Source: Bacteroidota bacterium (GTDB lineage: Bacteria > Bacteroidota > Bacteroidia > Flavobacteriales > Flavobacteriaceae). Taken from it: DNA of 64,000 bases. The stretch covers positions 186,001 to 250,000 of the forward strand of contig JAFDZC010000019.1 in the NCBI GenBank assembly GCA_018267095.1, read 5' to 3'. The notes below the pieces were generated by a model, which had not been told where the DNA came from, made no database searches, and saw only the letters and a program-made list of their open reading frames with translations. The position numbers and the translations under genes were made by a program. Shown one piece after another: positions 8,168 through 17,337 of the stretch. Position 1 is the stretch's first letter. Each line of letters begins with the position of its first letter.

Positions 8168-9316
8168 ATGAAAAAACATATCACGCTCCTATTCGCATCG
8201 GCTTTAATGGTCATCGGATGCGGTAAAAAAGAAGAAACTTCCGGTTCAATCGACGATTTGATCCAAGGTAAAAAAGTCACCGAATTGCAAGCCAAAAAAG
8301 CAGCTTTGCAAGCGGACATTGACAAGATTGACAAAGCATTAACTGACCTCAATGTAAAAGTGGACGAGGCATTGGTATCGGTACAAACCATCAAAGACAC
8401 GGTATTTAGCCATTATTTGGAGGTTCAAGGAAGTGTAGATACCAAAGAAAACATCATCGTACAGCCTGAGTTCAGCGGAACTTTAACCAGTCTCAATGCC
8501 AAAGCCGGACAGAGTGTTGCCAAAGGACAAATTTTAGGTCGTGTAGACGATGCCGGGCTGAGCCAACAATTGGCGAGTTTAGAAAATCAATACGCTTTGG
8601 CGAAAACCAATTTTGACCGTCAGAAAAATCTTTGGGACAAAAAAATCGGTTCTGAAATGCAATACTTACAAGCGCAAACCAATATGATCAGCGCGCAAAA
8701 AGGTGTGGCTCAAATGAAAGCACAATTAGCTAAAACAGTTATCCGTGCACCTTTTAGCGGAACCATCGACGAAGTTTTTGTCGAAAAAGGACAAGTTGTA
8801 GCTCCGGGTACGCCGCAAGGTTTGATGCGCATTGTCAACGTAAGCAATATGTATGTGTCGACTTCGGTGCCTGAAACCTATATCGGCAAACTCAAAGTCG
8901 GAACCGAAGTAGATGTTTTCCTTACATCCTTGGGCAAAACCTACAAAGGAAAAGTGCGTCAAGTGGGCAATTTTATCAACCCGAGCAACCGCAGTTTTGG
9001 TATTGAAGTAAGCGTTCCGAATCCGCAAGGTTTGTTGCGACCGAATCAAGTGGCCAAGTTGCGCATCATTGATTACACCAACAAAAAAGCGATTGTGGCT
9101 CCATCTAACGCCATTCAAAAAGATGCAAAAGGCGAAAGCTATGTCTATGTAGCCGACAACATAAAAGACAAAACCGCTACAGCTAAAAAAGTCGTGGTTC
9201 AAGTTGGGCAATCTTCAGACAATGTTACTGAAATCTTGAGCGGATTAACGGCTGAAGATGTGATTGTAACCGATGGCGTAAACAACATTTCAGAGGGAAT
9301 GAAGCTTAACTTCTAA
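8168..9316 (+). CDS. RND efflux periplasmic adaptor (membrane-fusion) lipoprotein
   Basis: A 382-residue protein with a lipobox (ALMVIGCGKKEE, Cys ~19), so it should be lipid-anchored in the inner membrane facing the periplasm. After a short coiled coil (residues ~35-65) comes the lipoyl half-motif (VEVQGSVDTKENIIVQPEFSG-type start, GTLTSLNAKAGQSVAKGQILGRVDD), a helical hairpin with YALAKTNFDRQKNLWDK, the second lipoyl half (IRAPFSGTIDEVFVEKGQVV) and a beta-barrel. This is the standard HlyD/AcrA order. It links the RND pump with the TolC-type channel encoded on either side. Confidence 0.92.
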   Translation: MKKHITLLFASALMVIGCGKKEETSGSIDDLIQGKKVTELQAKKAALQADIDKIDKALTDLNVKVDEALVSVQTIKDTVFSHYLEVQGSVDTKENIIVQPEFSGTLTSLNAKAGQSVAKGQILGRVDDAGLSQQLASLENQYALAKTNFDRQKNLWDKKIGSEMQYLQAQTNMISAQKGVAQMKAQLAKTVIRAPFSGTIDEVFVEKGQVVAPGTPQGLMRIVNVSNMYVSTSVPETYIGKLKVGTEVDVFLTSLGKTYKGKVRQVGNFINPSNRSFGIEVSVPNPQGLLRPNQVAKLRIIDYTNKKAIVAPSNAIQKDAKGESYVYVADNIKDKTATAKKVVVQVGQSSDNVTEILSGLTAEDVIVTDGVNNISEGMKLNF

Positions 9317-9354
9317 GCCAAACATTCTTTGATTCACCTCCTTAAACTGAAAAA

Positions 9355-12300
9355 ATGAGCAAACATAACAAAGAATTTAGCATATCAAGTTGGGCCGTTG
9401 ACAACCGGGTAACGGTGTACATCCTGACTTTTATCATCGTCGTGGCGGGGATTTATTCGTACATCTCTATGCCGCGTGAAGATTTCCCTGAAATCATCGA
9501 AAACAAAGTGTATATCTCGTCGGTTTTCCCCGGAAACTCGGCTGAAGATGTAGAGAAACTCGTCGTGAAACCGCTCGAGAAAGAATTCAAAAACATCAGT
9601 GGGGTCAACAAAATTTCTTCGAGTTCGTTTCAGGATTACGGAATGATTGTCGTGGAGTTTGACGACAAAATCGGCATTGAACTGGCCAAACAAAAAATCA
9701 AAGACAAAGTAGACAACGCCAAGGCCGACACCGATTGGCCGAATCTCGACAACGGAAGTAAAGTCGAGCCAAACGTATTTGAGCTCAATATTTCTGAAGA
9801 AGTTCCGGTGCTCAACATCAACCTCAAAGGCGATTATACGGCTCAGCAACTCAAAAAATTCGGAGAGAAGCTTCAAGACGATATCGAAGAAGTGCCCGAA
9901 GTTAAAAAAGTAGACATTTTGGGTGTGGACAACAAAGAAGTTGAAATTGCCGTCGACATTTTCAAAATGACTGCTGCCCAAGTAAGCTTTGACGATATTC
10001 AAGGTGCCGTGCGCAACGAAAACATGACTTTGTCGGGCGGAAATTTAGTATCACAAGGTTCGCGCAACAACATCCGCATCATTGGCGAGATGAAAGATCC
10101 GGCCGAACTCAACCATATCATCGTAAAATCATTTGGCGGATCAGTGTATTTAAAAGACATTGCCACCATTAGCTTTAAAGAAAAAGAACGCACCACCTAC
10201 GCCCGTGAACGCGGACAAGAAGTGGTCATGCTCAGCGTTAAAAAACGTTCGGGTCAGAACATGATTTCGGCCATTGAACAAGCGCGCGAAAAAGTCAAAG
10301 AAGCCCAAGCGAATTATTTGCCTAAAAACCTCAAACTCGAGTTTACCGGCGATCAATCATCGCGTGTGGAGCATCAGGTAAACGAGCTTTCGAACCACAT
10401 TATTTTCGGGATTATTCTGGTAATGATTGTGCTCATGTTTACCATGGGATTACGCAACTCGTTGTTCGTGGGCGCTGCGATTCCGCTGTCGATGTTTATC
10501 GCGTTTGCGCTTTTGGCCTCGATGGGTAAAACACTCAATACGATGGTTCTTTTTGGCCTTGTCATGGGATTGGGAATGCTCGTAGATGACGGAATTGTGG
10601 TGGTTGACAACGTATTTGCCAACATGAAAAAAGGCATGACGCGACTGCAAGCTTCTAAACTGGGCATCGGCGAAATTGCTTGGCCGGTAATTTCATCCAC
10701 AGCAACGACCTTGATGGCTTTCTTGCCGTTTGCTTTGTGGCCGGGCACGATGGGTAAATTCATGATATACTTCCCGATGACTTTGTCGGTAACCTTGGGT
10801 GCTTCGTTGTTTGTGGCGATGGTCGTGAACGCGGCGATGACCGGAGGCTCGATGGATATTGAAGACCGAAATGTTTCTAAAAAGAATTTGCGTCGCAATA
10901 CGATTTACATAGGTGTGGCAGCGGTCATCTTTTTGGTAGTGGGTTACAGCACCGGCGGAAAATTCTTCAAATCGATGGGGCATTTAGCCGTGATTGCTTT
11001 GGGCTTGATGTGGGCTTATCACCTCAAAATTTATCAATGGACACAAGACTTTCAGCACAGTTTTTTCCCGAGAATGGAAGAAAAATACAAAGTGTTTTTG
11101 GCTAAAATCCTCACCGGACGCAACGCTTGGTTTGCCTTTGTGGGCATCATCGGAATGCTCATCTTATCTTTTGTATTGGTAGGTGTATTCCCTAGAAAAG
11201 TCCTTTTCTTCCCCGACAACATTCCAAATCAAGTCATTACTTATATTGAATATCCGCAAGGAACCGACATCGAGAAAACCAACAAGGCCACGCGTTATGT
11301 TGAAAATCAAATCATTAAAATTCTCGACAAATACCAAGACAAATCAAACGGTGAGAATTTCTTGGCTGAATCCATCGTTTCGCAAGTAGGCGTTGGCGCG
11401 GGTAATCCGAATGTCGATGCGGGCTCGGCCAATGAAACGCCTTATAAAGGTAAAGTTTCTATCAACTTCCGTGAGTTCAAATTCCGTCGCGGAGTGGACA
11501 CTTCGCAATTGCTCGAAGAAATCCGCGGATTGGTTAAAGGAATTCCGGGCGCCATTGTAACGGTTGAAAAAGATTCCAACGGACCACCGGCCGGATATCC
11601 GATCAGTTTAGAGCTCAAAGGCGACGATTACAATCAAATGCTGACTGAGTCGAGTAAAATTATTGCGTTCATCAACTCGAAAAATATTCCGGGTATTGAA
11701 AAATTGCAAGTAGACATCAACAAAGACAGCCCGGAACTCGAAGTCAATGTGGATCGCGCCAACGCCGGAAGTATCGGGGTCTCCACCGGACAACTTGGGT
11801 TTACGTTGCGTCGCTCGGTATATGGTCAGGAAATCTCTACCTATAAAGAAGGCGACGACGATTACAACATTGTGATGCGCATGCAAGAAGATCAGCGCAA
11901 AAACGAGAACATCTTGTTCAACCAATCGCTTACGTTCCGCAATCCGAACAACGGACAAATCATGCAAGTTCCGGTTTCAGCTGTGTCTCATACACAGAAA
12001 ACCAATACGTTCAACATGATCAAACGCAAAAATCACAAACGCGTGATGACCATTTATTCGAATGTATTGACCGGATACAATGCCGATGCGATTACCAAAG
12101 AAATCGCCCAACAAATGCAGAGCTACAAACTGCCTAAGAACATTTCTTACGGATTCTCGGGCGTACAAGAAGAACAAGGCAAAAACCAAGCGTTCTTGAA
12201 CATTGCTTTCTTGCTCGCGATTGCCGGAATTACCTTGATTATTGTGTTGCAGTTCAACTCGATTTCTAAAACCATGGTGATTCTCTTTACGGTATTGCTC

Positions 12301-12816
12301 AGTTTTAGCGGTGTATTCTACGGTTACGTGATTGCCAACATGGACTTTGTGATTCTGATGACCATGATGGGAATTATTTCATTGGCGGGTATTGTCGTGA
12401 AAAACGGTATCGTACTCATGGACTTCTTCGTATTGCTCATGGACCGAAAAGTCGAAGAAAAAGGCGTCGAGTCACACGATGATTTAACGCTGGACGAAAT
12501 CAAAGCAGTCATCATCGAATCAGGCAAATCGCGTTTGCGTCCGGTATTGCTCACCGCGCTTACCGCTGTGCTTGGTTTGATTCCGCTGGCCATTGGTTTG
12601 AACTTTGACTTTTTCTCACTCATAACCGATTTGAACCCACACATCTTCATCGGAGGTGACAACGTTATTTTCTGGTCGCCACTGGCTTGGACCATCATCT
12701 TCGGATTGACCTATGCAACCATTTTGACACTGGTGATTGTTCCGGTGATGTTCTTCTTGGTCAAACGAATCAAGTATCGTTTGCGCGAGCGAAGAGCTGC
12801 CAAACTTGCTTCATAA
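9355..12816 (+). CDS. RND efflux permease (HAE-like), 1153 residues
   Basis: An inner-membrane proton-driven pump. The N-terminus reads SSWAVDNRVTVYILTFIIVVAGIYSYISMPREDFPEI in parts, as in other RND pumps. The proton-relay residues are present: Asp411-Asp412 in TM4 (GMLVDDGIVVVDN) and Lys1016 in TM10 (VVKNGIVLMDF), equivalent to D407/D408/K940 of AcrB, so it should be active. It is about 100 residues longer than AcrB. Part of the excess is two extra hydrophobic stretches at about residues 515-560, between TM6 and TM7. The double Asp suits multidrug or organic substrates better than metal export, but the substrate is unknown. A terminator follows at 12846. Confidence 0.93.
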   Translation: MSKHNKEFSISSWAVDNRVTVYILTFIIVVAGIYSYISMPREDFPEIIENKVYISSVFPGNSAEDVEKLVVKPLEKEFKNISGVNKISSSSFQDYGMIVVEFDDKIGIELAKQKIKDKVDNAKADTDWPNLDNGSKVEPNVFELNISEEVPVLNINLKGDYTAQQLKKFGEKLQDDIEEVPEVKKVDILGVDNKEVEIAVDIFKMTAAQVSFDDIQGAVRNENMTLSGGNLVSQGSRNNIRIIGEMKDPAELNHIIVKSFGGSVYLKDIATISFKEKERTTYARERGQEVVMLSVKKRSGQNMISAIEQAREKVKEAQANYLPKNLKLEFTGDQSSRVEHQVNELSNHIIFGIILVMIVLMFTMGLRNSLFVGAAIPLSMFIAFALLASMGKTLNTMVLFGLVMGLGMLVDDGIVVVDNVFANMKKGMTRLQASKLGIGEIAWPVISSTATTLMAFLPFALWPGTMGKFMIYFPMTLSVTLGASLFVAMVVNAAMTGGSMDIEDRNVSKKNLRRNTIYIGVAAVIFLVVGYSTGGKFFKSMGHLAVIALGLMWAYHLKIYQWTQDFQHSFFPRMEEKYKVFLAKILTGRNAWFAFVGIIGMLILSFVLVGVFPRKVLFFPDNIPNQVITYIEYPQGTDIEKTNKATRYVENQIIKILDKYQDKSNGENFLAESIVSQVGVGAGNPNVDAGSANETPYKGKVSINFREFKFRRGVDTSQLLEEIRGLVKGIPGAIVTVEKDSNGPPAGYPISLELKGDDYNQMLTESSKIIAFINSKNIPGIEKLQVDINKDSPELEVNVDRANAGSIGVSTGQLGFTLRRSVYGQEISTYKEGDDDYNIVMRMQEDQRKNENILFNQSLTFRNPNNGQIMQVPVSAVSHTQKTNTFNMIKRKNHKRVMTIYSNVLTGYNADAITKEIAQQMQSYKLPKNISYGFSGVQEEQGKNQAFLNIAFLLAIAGITLIIVLQFNSISKTMVILFTVLLSFSGVFYGYVIANMDFVILMTMMGIISLAGIVVKNGIVLMDFFVLLMDRKVEEKGVESHDDLTLDEIKAVIIESGKSRLRPVLLTALTAVLGLIPLAIGLNFDFFSLITDLNPHIFIGGDNVIFWSPLAWTIIFGLTYATILTLVIVPVMFFLVKRIKYRLRERRAAKLAS

Positions 12817-12845
12817 AACTGCAACAAAAAACAAACAAACGTAAA

Positions 12846-12872
12846 AAAGCCCGCTTCATCAGCGGGCTTTTT
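12846..12872 (+). terminator. Terminator of the efflux operon
   Basis: Perfect 10-bp stem AAAGCCCGCT / AGCGGGCTTT with loop TCATC, then T-rich. It lies 30 nt past the permease stop. The A-run on the other side may also let it act for the convergent minus-strand gene ending at 12895. Confidence 0.88.
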
Positions 12873-12894
12873 GATATTATAAAATCTAAGTTTT

Positions 12895-13215
12895 TTAGTT
12901 TCTACTTACCATAGCAATTTGGTTGTCGGTATAACGCACACGGCTTAATTCTGCGCCGCTCCAAAACGACCACTCGCCCACTTTTTGCCCTTGGGCATAA
13001 GTTCCGGCTGCGAGTTTATTGCCTTGCTCGTCATACGAAGTCCAAGCTCCGTCGAGTTTTCCGTCTTTATAAAAACCTTGTTGTTGCACTCTTCCGTTAT
13101 CGTAGAAGTAAGTAATTTGAATTCTATTGCCTACTACTTCAAATTGCGGCTCCAATGCTTGGGCAGACATGAAACCTGAAATCATCAATCCTGCTAAAAT
13201 CATAAACTTTTTCAT
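12895..13215 (-). CDS. Exported MORN-like (YwqK-type) repeat protein
   Basis: A 106-residue protein with a signal peptide (MKKFMILAGLMISGFMSAQA). The rest consists of MORN-variant repeats of the YwqK kind: YFYDNGRVQQQGFYKDGKLDG, then the unit with WTSYDEQGNKLAAGTYAQGQKVGEW and WSGAELSRVRY. These repeats are beta-hairpins found in many Bacteroidota surface or secreted proteins. The database label 'YwqK antitoxin' would not be informative here, as no toxin gene is adjacent. The start at 13215 is fixed by the promoter at 13248-13278, which excludes the longer ORF from 13260. Confidence 0.8.
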   Translation of the reverse strand: MKKFMILAGLMISGFMSAQALEPQFEVVGNRIQITYFYDNGRVQQQGFYKDGKLDGAWTSYDEQGNKLAAGTYAQGQKVGEWSFWSGAELSRVRYTDNQIAMVSRN

Positions 13216-13247
13216 ACGTAGGTTGTTTAAGTTGTTCTTGAATAGTC

Positions 13248-13278
13248 CAAAATTAGCCATTAATTTACATTAACCAAA
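13248..13278 (-). promoter_or_regulatory. Bacteroidota-type promoter of the MORN-like gene
   Basis: On the minus strand TTTG (13275-13278), 19 nt, TAATTTTG (13248-13255), an excellent match to the consensus. It predicts a ~25-nt leader before ATG 13215. Confidence 0.72.
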
Positions 13279-13359
13279 CTTTTACTTAACAATTTGGTAA
13301 CATTGACGTAAAACTTAACATTGGAATTTTTACAAATATCATCTCAGGCCTTATCAACA

Positions 13360-13434
13360 GGGCGTTCCCTGCGGGTCGGGCTGTTCGCTGTATCTCCCGA
13401 AAAAATCGGGAGGATGCCGCTTCCATCCCTAACG
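13360..13434 (-). repeat. Dispersed intergenic repeat, subtype II (copy E)
   Basis: Read on the minus strand: CGTTAGGGATGGAAGCGG-CATCC, a perfect hairpin TCCCGA-A/T loop-TCGGGA (13395-13411), then GATACAGCGAACAGCCCGA and an end in GGGAACGCCC. It shares its core (AGCGGCATCC–hairpin–GATAnAGCG) with the copies at 23240, 29533 and 62524, and its ends with the copy at 32941. It lies in the divergent gap between the MORN-like gene and aspS. Confidence 0.75.
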
Positions 13435-13484
13435 CAGCGGCGTATCTTCGGCAAAAAACCGTATGGTTAATTGACAATTATGGT

Positions 13485-13492
13485 TAACTTTG
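13485..13492 (+). promoter_or_regulatory. Probable -7 element of the aspS promoter
   Basis: TAACTTTG matches TAnnTTTG exactly and lies 19 nt before the aspS ATG. No good -33 TTTG is seen at the usual distance, so confidence is moderate. Confidence 0.45.
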
Positions 13493-13511
13493 CGCGGTTA
13501 AATTTTCAAAC

Positions 13512-15263
13512 ATGTACAGAAGTCATACTTGCGGCGAGCTCAACAGCGCCCACATCAACACCGAAGTAACCCTCGCGGGTTGGGTACAAAAATCCAGAGA
13601 CAAAGGTTTTATGAATTGGGTCGATTTACGCGACCGCTACGGCATTACGCAATTGGTTTTTGACGAAAGCCGCACCGACAAAACTGTGTTTGAACAAGCC
13701 AAAACTTTGGGCCGTGAATTCGTAATTCAGGTGCGCGGAACCGTCATCGAACGCGAGTCTAAAAACCCCAATATTCCTACCGGCGACATTGAAATTTTGG
13801 TTCAGGAACTCACTGTTTTGAATCCGGCCATTGTTCCGCCTTTTACCATTGAAGACGAAACCGACGGCGGCGAAGACATCCGCATGAAATATCGCTATCT
13901 TGACATCCGTCGCAATCCGGTTAAAAACAGTTTGCTCTTTCGTCACCGCGTGGCTATGGAAGTGCGTAATTACTTGTCCAAACAAGGATTTTGCGAGGTT
14001 GAAACGCCTTACCTCATCAAATCAACGCCCGAAGGTGCACGCGATTTTGTCGTACCGAGCCGCATGAATCCCGGTCAATTTTACGCTTTGCCACAATCGC
14101 CACAAACCTTTAAGCAATTGCTTATGGTGGGCGGAATGGACAAATATTTTCAGATTGTCAAATGCTTCCGCGACGAAGATTTACGCGCCGACCGTCAGCC
14201 TGAATTTACCCAAATTGACTGTGAAATGGCTTTTGTAGAACAAGAAGACATCTTGGATACTTTTGAAGGACTTACCCGTCATTTGCTCAAAGAAATCAAA
14301 GGCATCGAAGTAGATAAATTTCCGCGCATGACGTATGAGCACGCGATGAAAACCTACGGAAACGACAAGCCGGATATCCGATTCGGTATGGAATTCGGCG
14401 AACTCAACACCGTAGCACAACACAAAGATTTCAGCGTGTTCAATTCGGCTGAACTCGTGGTTGGCATTGCCGCTCCGGGTTGTGGTGAAATGACCCGAAA
14501 AGAAATCGACGCTTTAATTGACTGGGTAAAACGTCCGCAAATTGGTGCTTCGGGTATGGTCTACGTGAAATGCAACGAAGACGGCAGCTTTAAATCGTCC
14601 GTAGATAAATTTTATGACCAAGCTGATTTAGCTCAGTGGGCTCAAATCACCGGCGCAAAATCGGGAGATATGATTTTTGTGCTTTCAGGCCCGGCCGATA
14701 AAACGCGCACCCAACTCAGTGCTTTGCGTATGGAAATCGCAACTCGATTAGGTTTGCGCAAACCCGACGAATTTGCTCCGCTATGGGTCATTGACTTTCC
14801 GCTGTTGGAAAAAGACGAAGAGAGCAATCGTTGGCATGCCATGCACCATCCGTTTACCTCGCCCAAGCCTGAAGATATGAATTTACTCGAAACCAATCCC
14901 GGAAAAGTGCGCGCCAATGCCTATGATATGGTGCTCAACGGAAACGAAATTGGCGGCGGATCGATTCGTATTCACGATAAAGCAACCCAACAATTGATGT
15001 TTCAATATTTAGGTTTTTCTGACGAAGAAGCCCGAAATCAGTTTGGCTTTTTAATGGATGCTTTTCAATACGGAGCGCCACCACACGGTGGTTTGGCTTT
15101 TGGTTTAGACCGATTGGTCGCCATTTTGGGTGGACAAGAAACCATCCGCGACTTTATTGCGTTTCCGAAAAACAATTCCGGTCGCGATGTGATGATTGAT
15201 GCACCAGCGGCTATCGATTCAGCTCAACTTAAAGAATTACAAATTCAACTCGATTTGAATTAA
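13512..15263 (+). CDS. aspS: Aspartyl-tRNA synthetase
   Basis: A 583-residue class II synthetase that charges tRNA-Asp. It begins with the OB-fold anticodon-binding domain ([22 protein letters not shown]). Motif 2 lies in [24 protein letters not shown] and motif 3 near the C-terminus in [16 protein letters not shown]. The GAD insertion domain between motifs 2 and 3 (residues ~280-410) marks the bacterial type, and the length is normal. The window shows no gatCAB genes, so I cannot tell whether this enzyme is discriminating. It stands alone. Confidence 0.97.
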   Translation: MYRSHTCGELNSAHINTEVTLAGWVQKSRDKGFMNWVDLRDRYGITQLVFDESRTDKTVFEQAKTLGREFVIQVRGTVIERESKNPNIPTGDIEILVQELTVLNPAIVPPFTIEDETDGGEDIRMKYRYLDIRRNPVKNSLLFRHRVAMEVRNYLSKQGFCEVETPYLIKSTPEGARDFVVPSRMNPGQFYALPQSPQTFKQLLMVGGMDKYFQIVKCFRDEDLRADRQPEFTQIDCEMAFVEQEDILDTFEGLTRHLLKEIKGIEVDKFPRMTYEHAMKTYGNDKPDIRFGMEFGELNTVAQHKDFSVFNSAELVVGIAAPGCGEMTRKEIDALIDWVKRPQIGASGMVYVKCNEDGSFKSSVDKFYDQADLAQWAQITGAKSGDMIFVLSGPADKTRTQLSALRMEIATRLGLRKPDEFAPLWVIDFPLLEKDEESNRWHAMHHPFTSPKPEDMNLLETNPGKVRANAYDMVLNGNEIGGGSIRIHDKATQQLMFQYLGFSDEEARNQFGFLMDAFQYGAPPHGGLAFGLDRLVAILGGQETIRDFIAFPKNNSGRDVMIDAPAAIDSAQLKELQIQLDLN

Positions 15264-15354
15264 TTTTCTTTCTAATAAAAAAGAAAAAAGCTTGTAAATC
15301 AATAAATTTTACAAAAAAATAACACTGCGCAGTCATTTGTATACTTTTAAAAGT

Positions 15355-15362
15355 TACATTTG
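15355..15362 (+). promoter_or_regulatory. Probable -7 element of the cold-shock gene promoter
   Basis: TACATTTG, 29 nt before the ATG. A TTTG lies upstream at 15336-15339, but the 15-nt spacing is shorter than usual. Confidence 0.5.
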
Positions 15363-15391
15363 TTTTTATTTAATTTTTTATTACGATTACC

Positions 15392-15586
15392 ATGCGCACA
15401 GGCACTGTAAAATTTTACATTGAATCTAAAGGATACGGATTCATTACCGATGAAGAAACTGGCAAAGACATTTTTGTTCACGCCTCAGGAGTTAAAGCTG
15501 AAGACCTTCGCGAAGGCACCCGCGTCAGTTACCAAGAAGAAGACGGAAGAAAAGGGAAAGTAGCCACAGAGGTTCACGTTCTTTAA
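15392..15586 (+). CDS. Cold-shock domain protein (CspA family)
   Basis: A 64-residue single cold-shock domain that binds single-stranded nucleic acid and is typically an RNA chaperone. RNP1 is KGYGFIT (residues ~13-19) and RNP2 is DIFVHAS (~27-33). The start MRTGTVKFYIESKGYGF is as expected for Bacteroidota Csp proteins. It is monocistronic, with its own probable promoter element (15355) and terminator (15617). Confidence 0.95.
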   Translation: MRTGTVKFYIESKGYGFITDEETGKDIFVHASGVKAEDLREGTRVSYQEEDGRKGKVATEVHVL

Positions 15587-15616
15587 ATTATATCGATTTT
15601 CAGACTTTTACCAAAC

Positions 15617-15644
15617 AACGCCTCGAGAACATCGGGGCGTTTTT
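15617..15644 (+). terminator. Terminator of the cold-shock gene
   Basis: AACGCCTCGA pairs with TCGGGGCGTT (one T·G pair) across the loop GAACA and is followed by a T-tract. It lies 30 nt after the stop. Confidence 0.85.
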
Positions 15645-15753
15645 CGTTTATTTAAACACTACTTATATTCAAAATTTCAATCATTTTACACCTTATTTAT
15701 AATGAATAAAAATTAGCCGTTTGACAAGTTGTTTCATGGACTAAATTTTACTT

Positions 15754-15788
15754 TTTGGTTGGTAATTAATGAATGAAAGTTATCTTTG
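15754..15788 (+). promoter_or_regulatory. Promoter of the nuo operon
   Basis: TATCTTTG at 15781-15788 is a full match to TAnnTTTG. Upstream are TTG at 15759-15761 (19-nt spacing) and TTTG at 15754-15757 (23-nt spacing). The predicted leader to ATG 15819 is about 25 nt. The TTG at 15786 is inside the -7 box and so is not the nuoA start. Confidence 0.7.
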
Positions 15789-15818
15789 TCGTTGAAAATT
15801 TTAAAGCAATTCAGCAAC

Positions 15819-16184
15819 ATGCAATCGACTCAATTAGATTATTTTCCGATTCTCATGCAAATGCTTCTGGCCGTGGGTTTTGTGGTAATGACCATCATCA
15901 TTTCCGGCAAACTCGGACCAAAGCGATCTTCACAATCTAAAGACAAAAACTTTGAATGTGGAATTGAATCCGTGGGTAACGCGCGTATTCCATTCTCTGT
16001 AAAATATTTCCTAGTAGCTATTTTATTTGTTCTGTTTGACGTAGAGGTAATTTTTCTCTACCCTTGGGCCATCAACTTTAAAAGTTTGGGCGCCGAAGGC
16101 ATGATCAAAATGGTTATTTTCATGGCGCTTTTACTCGTTGGATTTTTCTACATCATCAAGAAAAAAGCCTTGGAGTGGGAATAA
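15819..16184 (+). CDS. nuoA: NADH-quinone oxidoreductase subunit A
   Basis: A 121-residue inner-membrane subunit of complex I with three transmembrane helices. Characteristic residues are KNFECGIESVG in the first loop (the Cys-bearing loop near the quinone site) and FDVEVIFLYPWA in TM2 with its conserved acidic residues. Start at ATG 15819 (MQSTQLDYF) because the upstream TTG overlaps the promoter. First gene of a 14-subunit operon, 59 nt before nuoB. Confidence 0.95.
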   Translation: MQSTQLDYFPILMQMLLAVGFVVMTIIISGKLGPKRSSQSKDKNFECGIESVGNARIPFSVKYFLVAILFVLFDVEVIFLYPWAINFKSLGAEGMIKMVIFMALLLVGFFYIIKKKALEWE

Positions 16185-16243
16185 AACTCGATTCTAAATG
16201 ATGAATTTTTATTGAAAGAATTCAAATTTACAATACATAAACC

Positions 16244-16792
16244 ATGAGCGATTCTAAAATAAATATGGTTGCACCGCCTGAAGGTGTGGTTGGCGAAGGT
16301 TTCTTTGCTACCAAACTCAACGATGTTGTGGGCCTTGCCCGAGCCAATTCGCTTTGGCCTCTGCCGTTTGCCACTTCTTGCTGCGGTATTGAATTTATGG
16401 CCACGATGGCTTCGCATTACGATTTGGCTCGATTTGGTTCTGAGCGAGTGAGTTTTTCTCCGCGTCAGGCTGATATGCTTTTAGTAATGGGTACAATTTC
16501 AAAAAAAATGGCACCGATTCTTCGCCAAGTATACGAGCAAATGTCTGAACCTCGCTGGGTTATTGCCGTGGGTGCTTGTGCTTCATCGGGTGGTATTTTT
16601 GATACATATTCAGTACTGCAAGGTATTGACAAAGTCATTCCGGTGGATGTTTACGTGCCGGGCTGTCCGCCAAGACCGGAGCAAATTGTAGACGGCGTGA
16701 TGAAATTGCAAGAAATGGTAAAATCAGAATCGGTTCGTCGCAGAAGCTCGCCGGAATACCAAGAACTTTTGGCTTCTTATAACATCAAATAA
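16244..16792 (+). CDS. nuoB: NADH-quinone oxidoreductase subunit B
   Basis: A 182-residue subunit carrying the N2 [4Fe-4S] cluster next to the quinone pocket. Ligands are Cys46-Cys47 (TSCCGIEF), the Cys of VGACASSGG near residue 111 and that of PGCPPRPE near residue 142. Length and order are normal, and nuoC begins 5 nt downstream. Confidence 0.97.
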   Translation: MSDSKINMVAPPEGVVGEGFFATKLNDVVGLARANSLWPLPFATSCCGIEFMATMASHYDLARFGSERVSFSPRQADMLLVMGTISKKMAPILRQVYEQMSEPRWVIAVGACASSGGIFDTYSVLQGIDKVIPVDVYVPGCPPRPEQIVDGVMKLQEMVKSESVRRRSSPEYQELLASYNIK

Positions 16793-16797
16793 CGAAG

Positions 16798-17319
16798 ATG
16801 GCATTAGAAAACTCAGATATCCAAAATAAACTCACTGAAGCTTTTGGCGACGCAGTGAAATATTTTCAGCAAGAGCAAGATGTTTTTGCTTTTGAAGTTG
16901 ATGCGGCTCAAAACACAGCCGTGATTTTGTTCCTGAAAAACAATCCGGATTTACGCTTTGAATTCCTTACTGATGTATGTGGTGTTCACTATCCGGACAA
17001 CGATGAATCAGAGCAATTTTCAGTCGTGTATCATATGCACAATTGGTATGAAAACAAACGCATCCGCATCCGCACTTTTTTGAGCGGTTCAAAACCCGAA
17101 ATCAAAACCGTTAGCAATATTTTTCTTTCAGCCAATTGGATGGAACGCGAAACCTATGACTTTTTCGGGATTGAGTTTATTGGACATCCACAGCTCAAAC
17201 GTATTTTGAATATGGACGAGATGGAATCGTTTCCGATGCGCAAAGAATTCCCAATGGAAGACAGCGGGCGTACCGACAAAGACGATCGTTTCTTCGGAAG
17301 AACCACTACCAACTGCTAA
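16798..17319 (+). CDS. nuoC: NADH-quinone oxidoreductase subunit C
   Basis: A 173-residue 30-kDa-type subunit of the peripheral arm. The family signature is present: ANWMERETYDFFGIEFIGHP and RILNMDEMESFPMRKEFP. It is separate from nuoD here, unlike the nuoCD fusion of E. coli. No cofactor is expected. Confidence 0.95.
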   Translation: MALENSDIQNKLTEAFGDAVKYFQQEQDVFAFEVDAAQNTAVILFLKNNPDLRFEFLTDVCGVHYPDNDESEQFSVVYHMHNWYENKRIRIRTFLSGSKPEIKTVSNIFLSANWMERETYDFFGIEFIGHPQLKRILNMDEMESFPMRKEFPMEDSGRTDKDDRFFGRTTTNC

Positions 17320-17337
17320 TATAATTCCAGATAGCCC

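Noticed and set aside
12895-13215. A toxin-antitoxin antitoxin (YwqK label)
   Set aside because: The protein is exported and made of MORN-like repeats, and no toxin gene is next to it. The label would come from family naming only.
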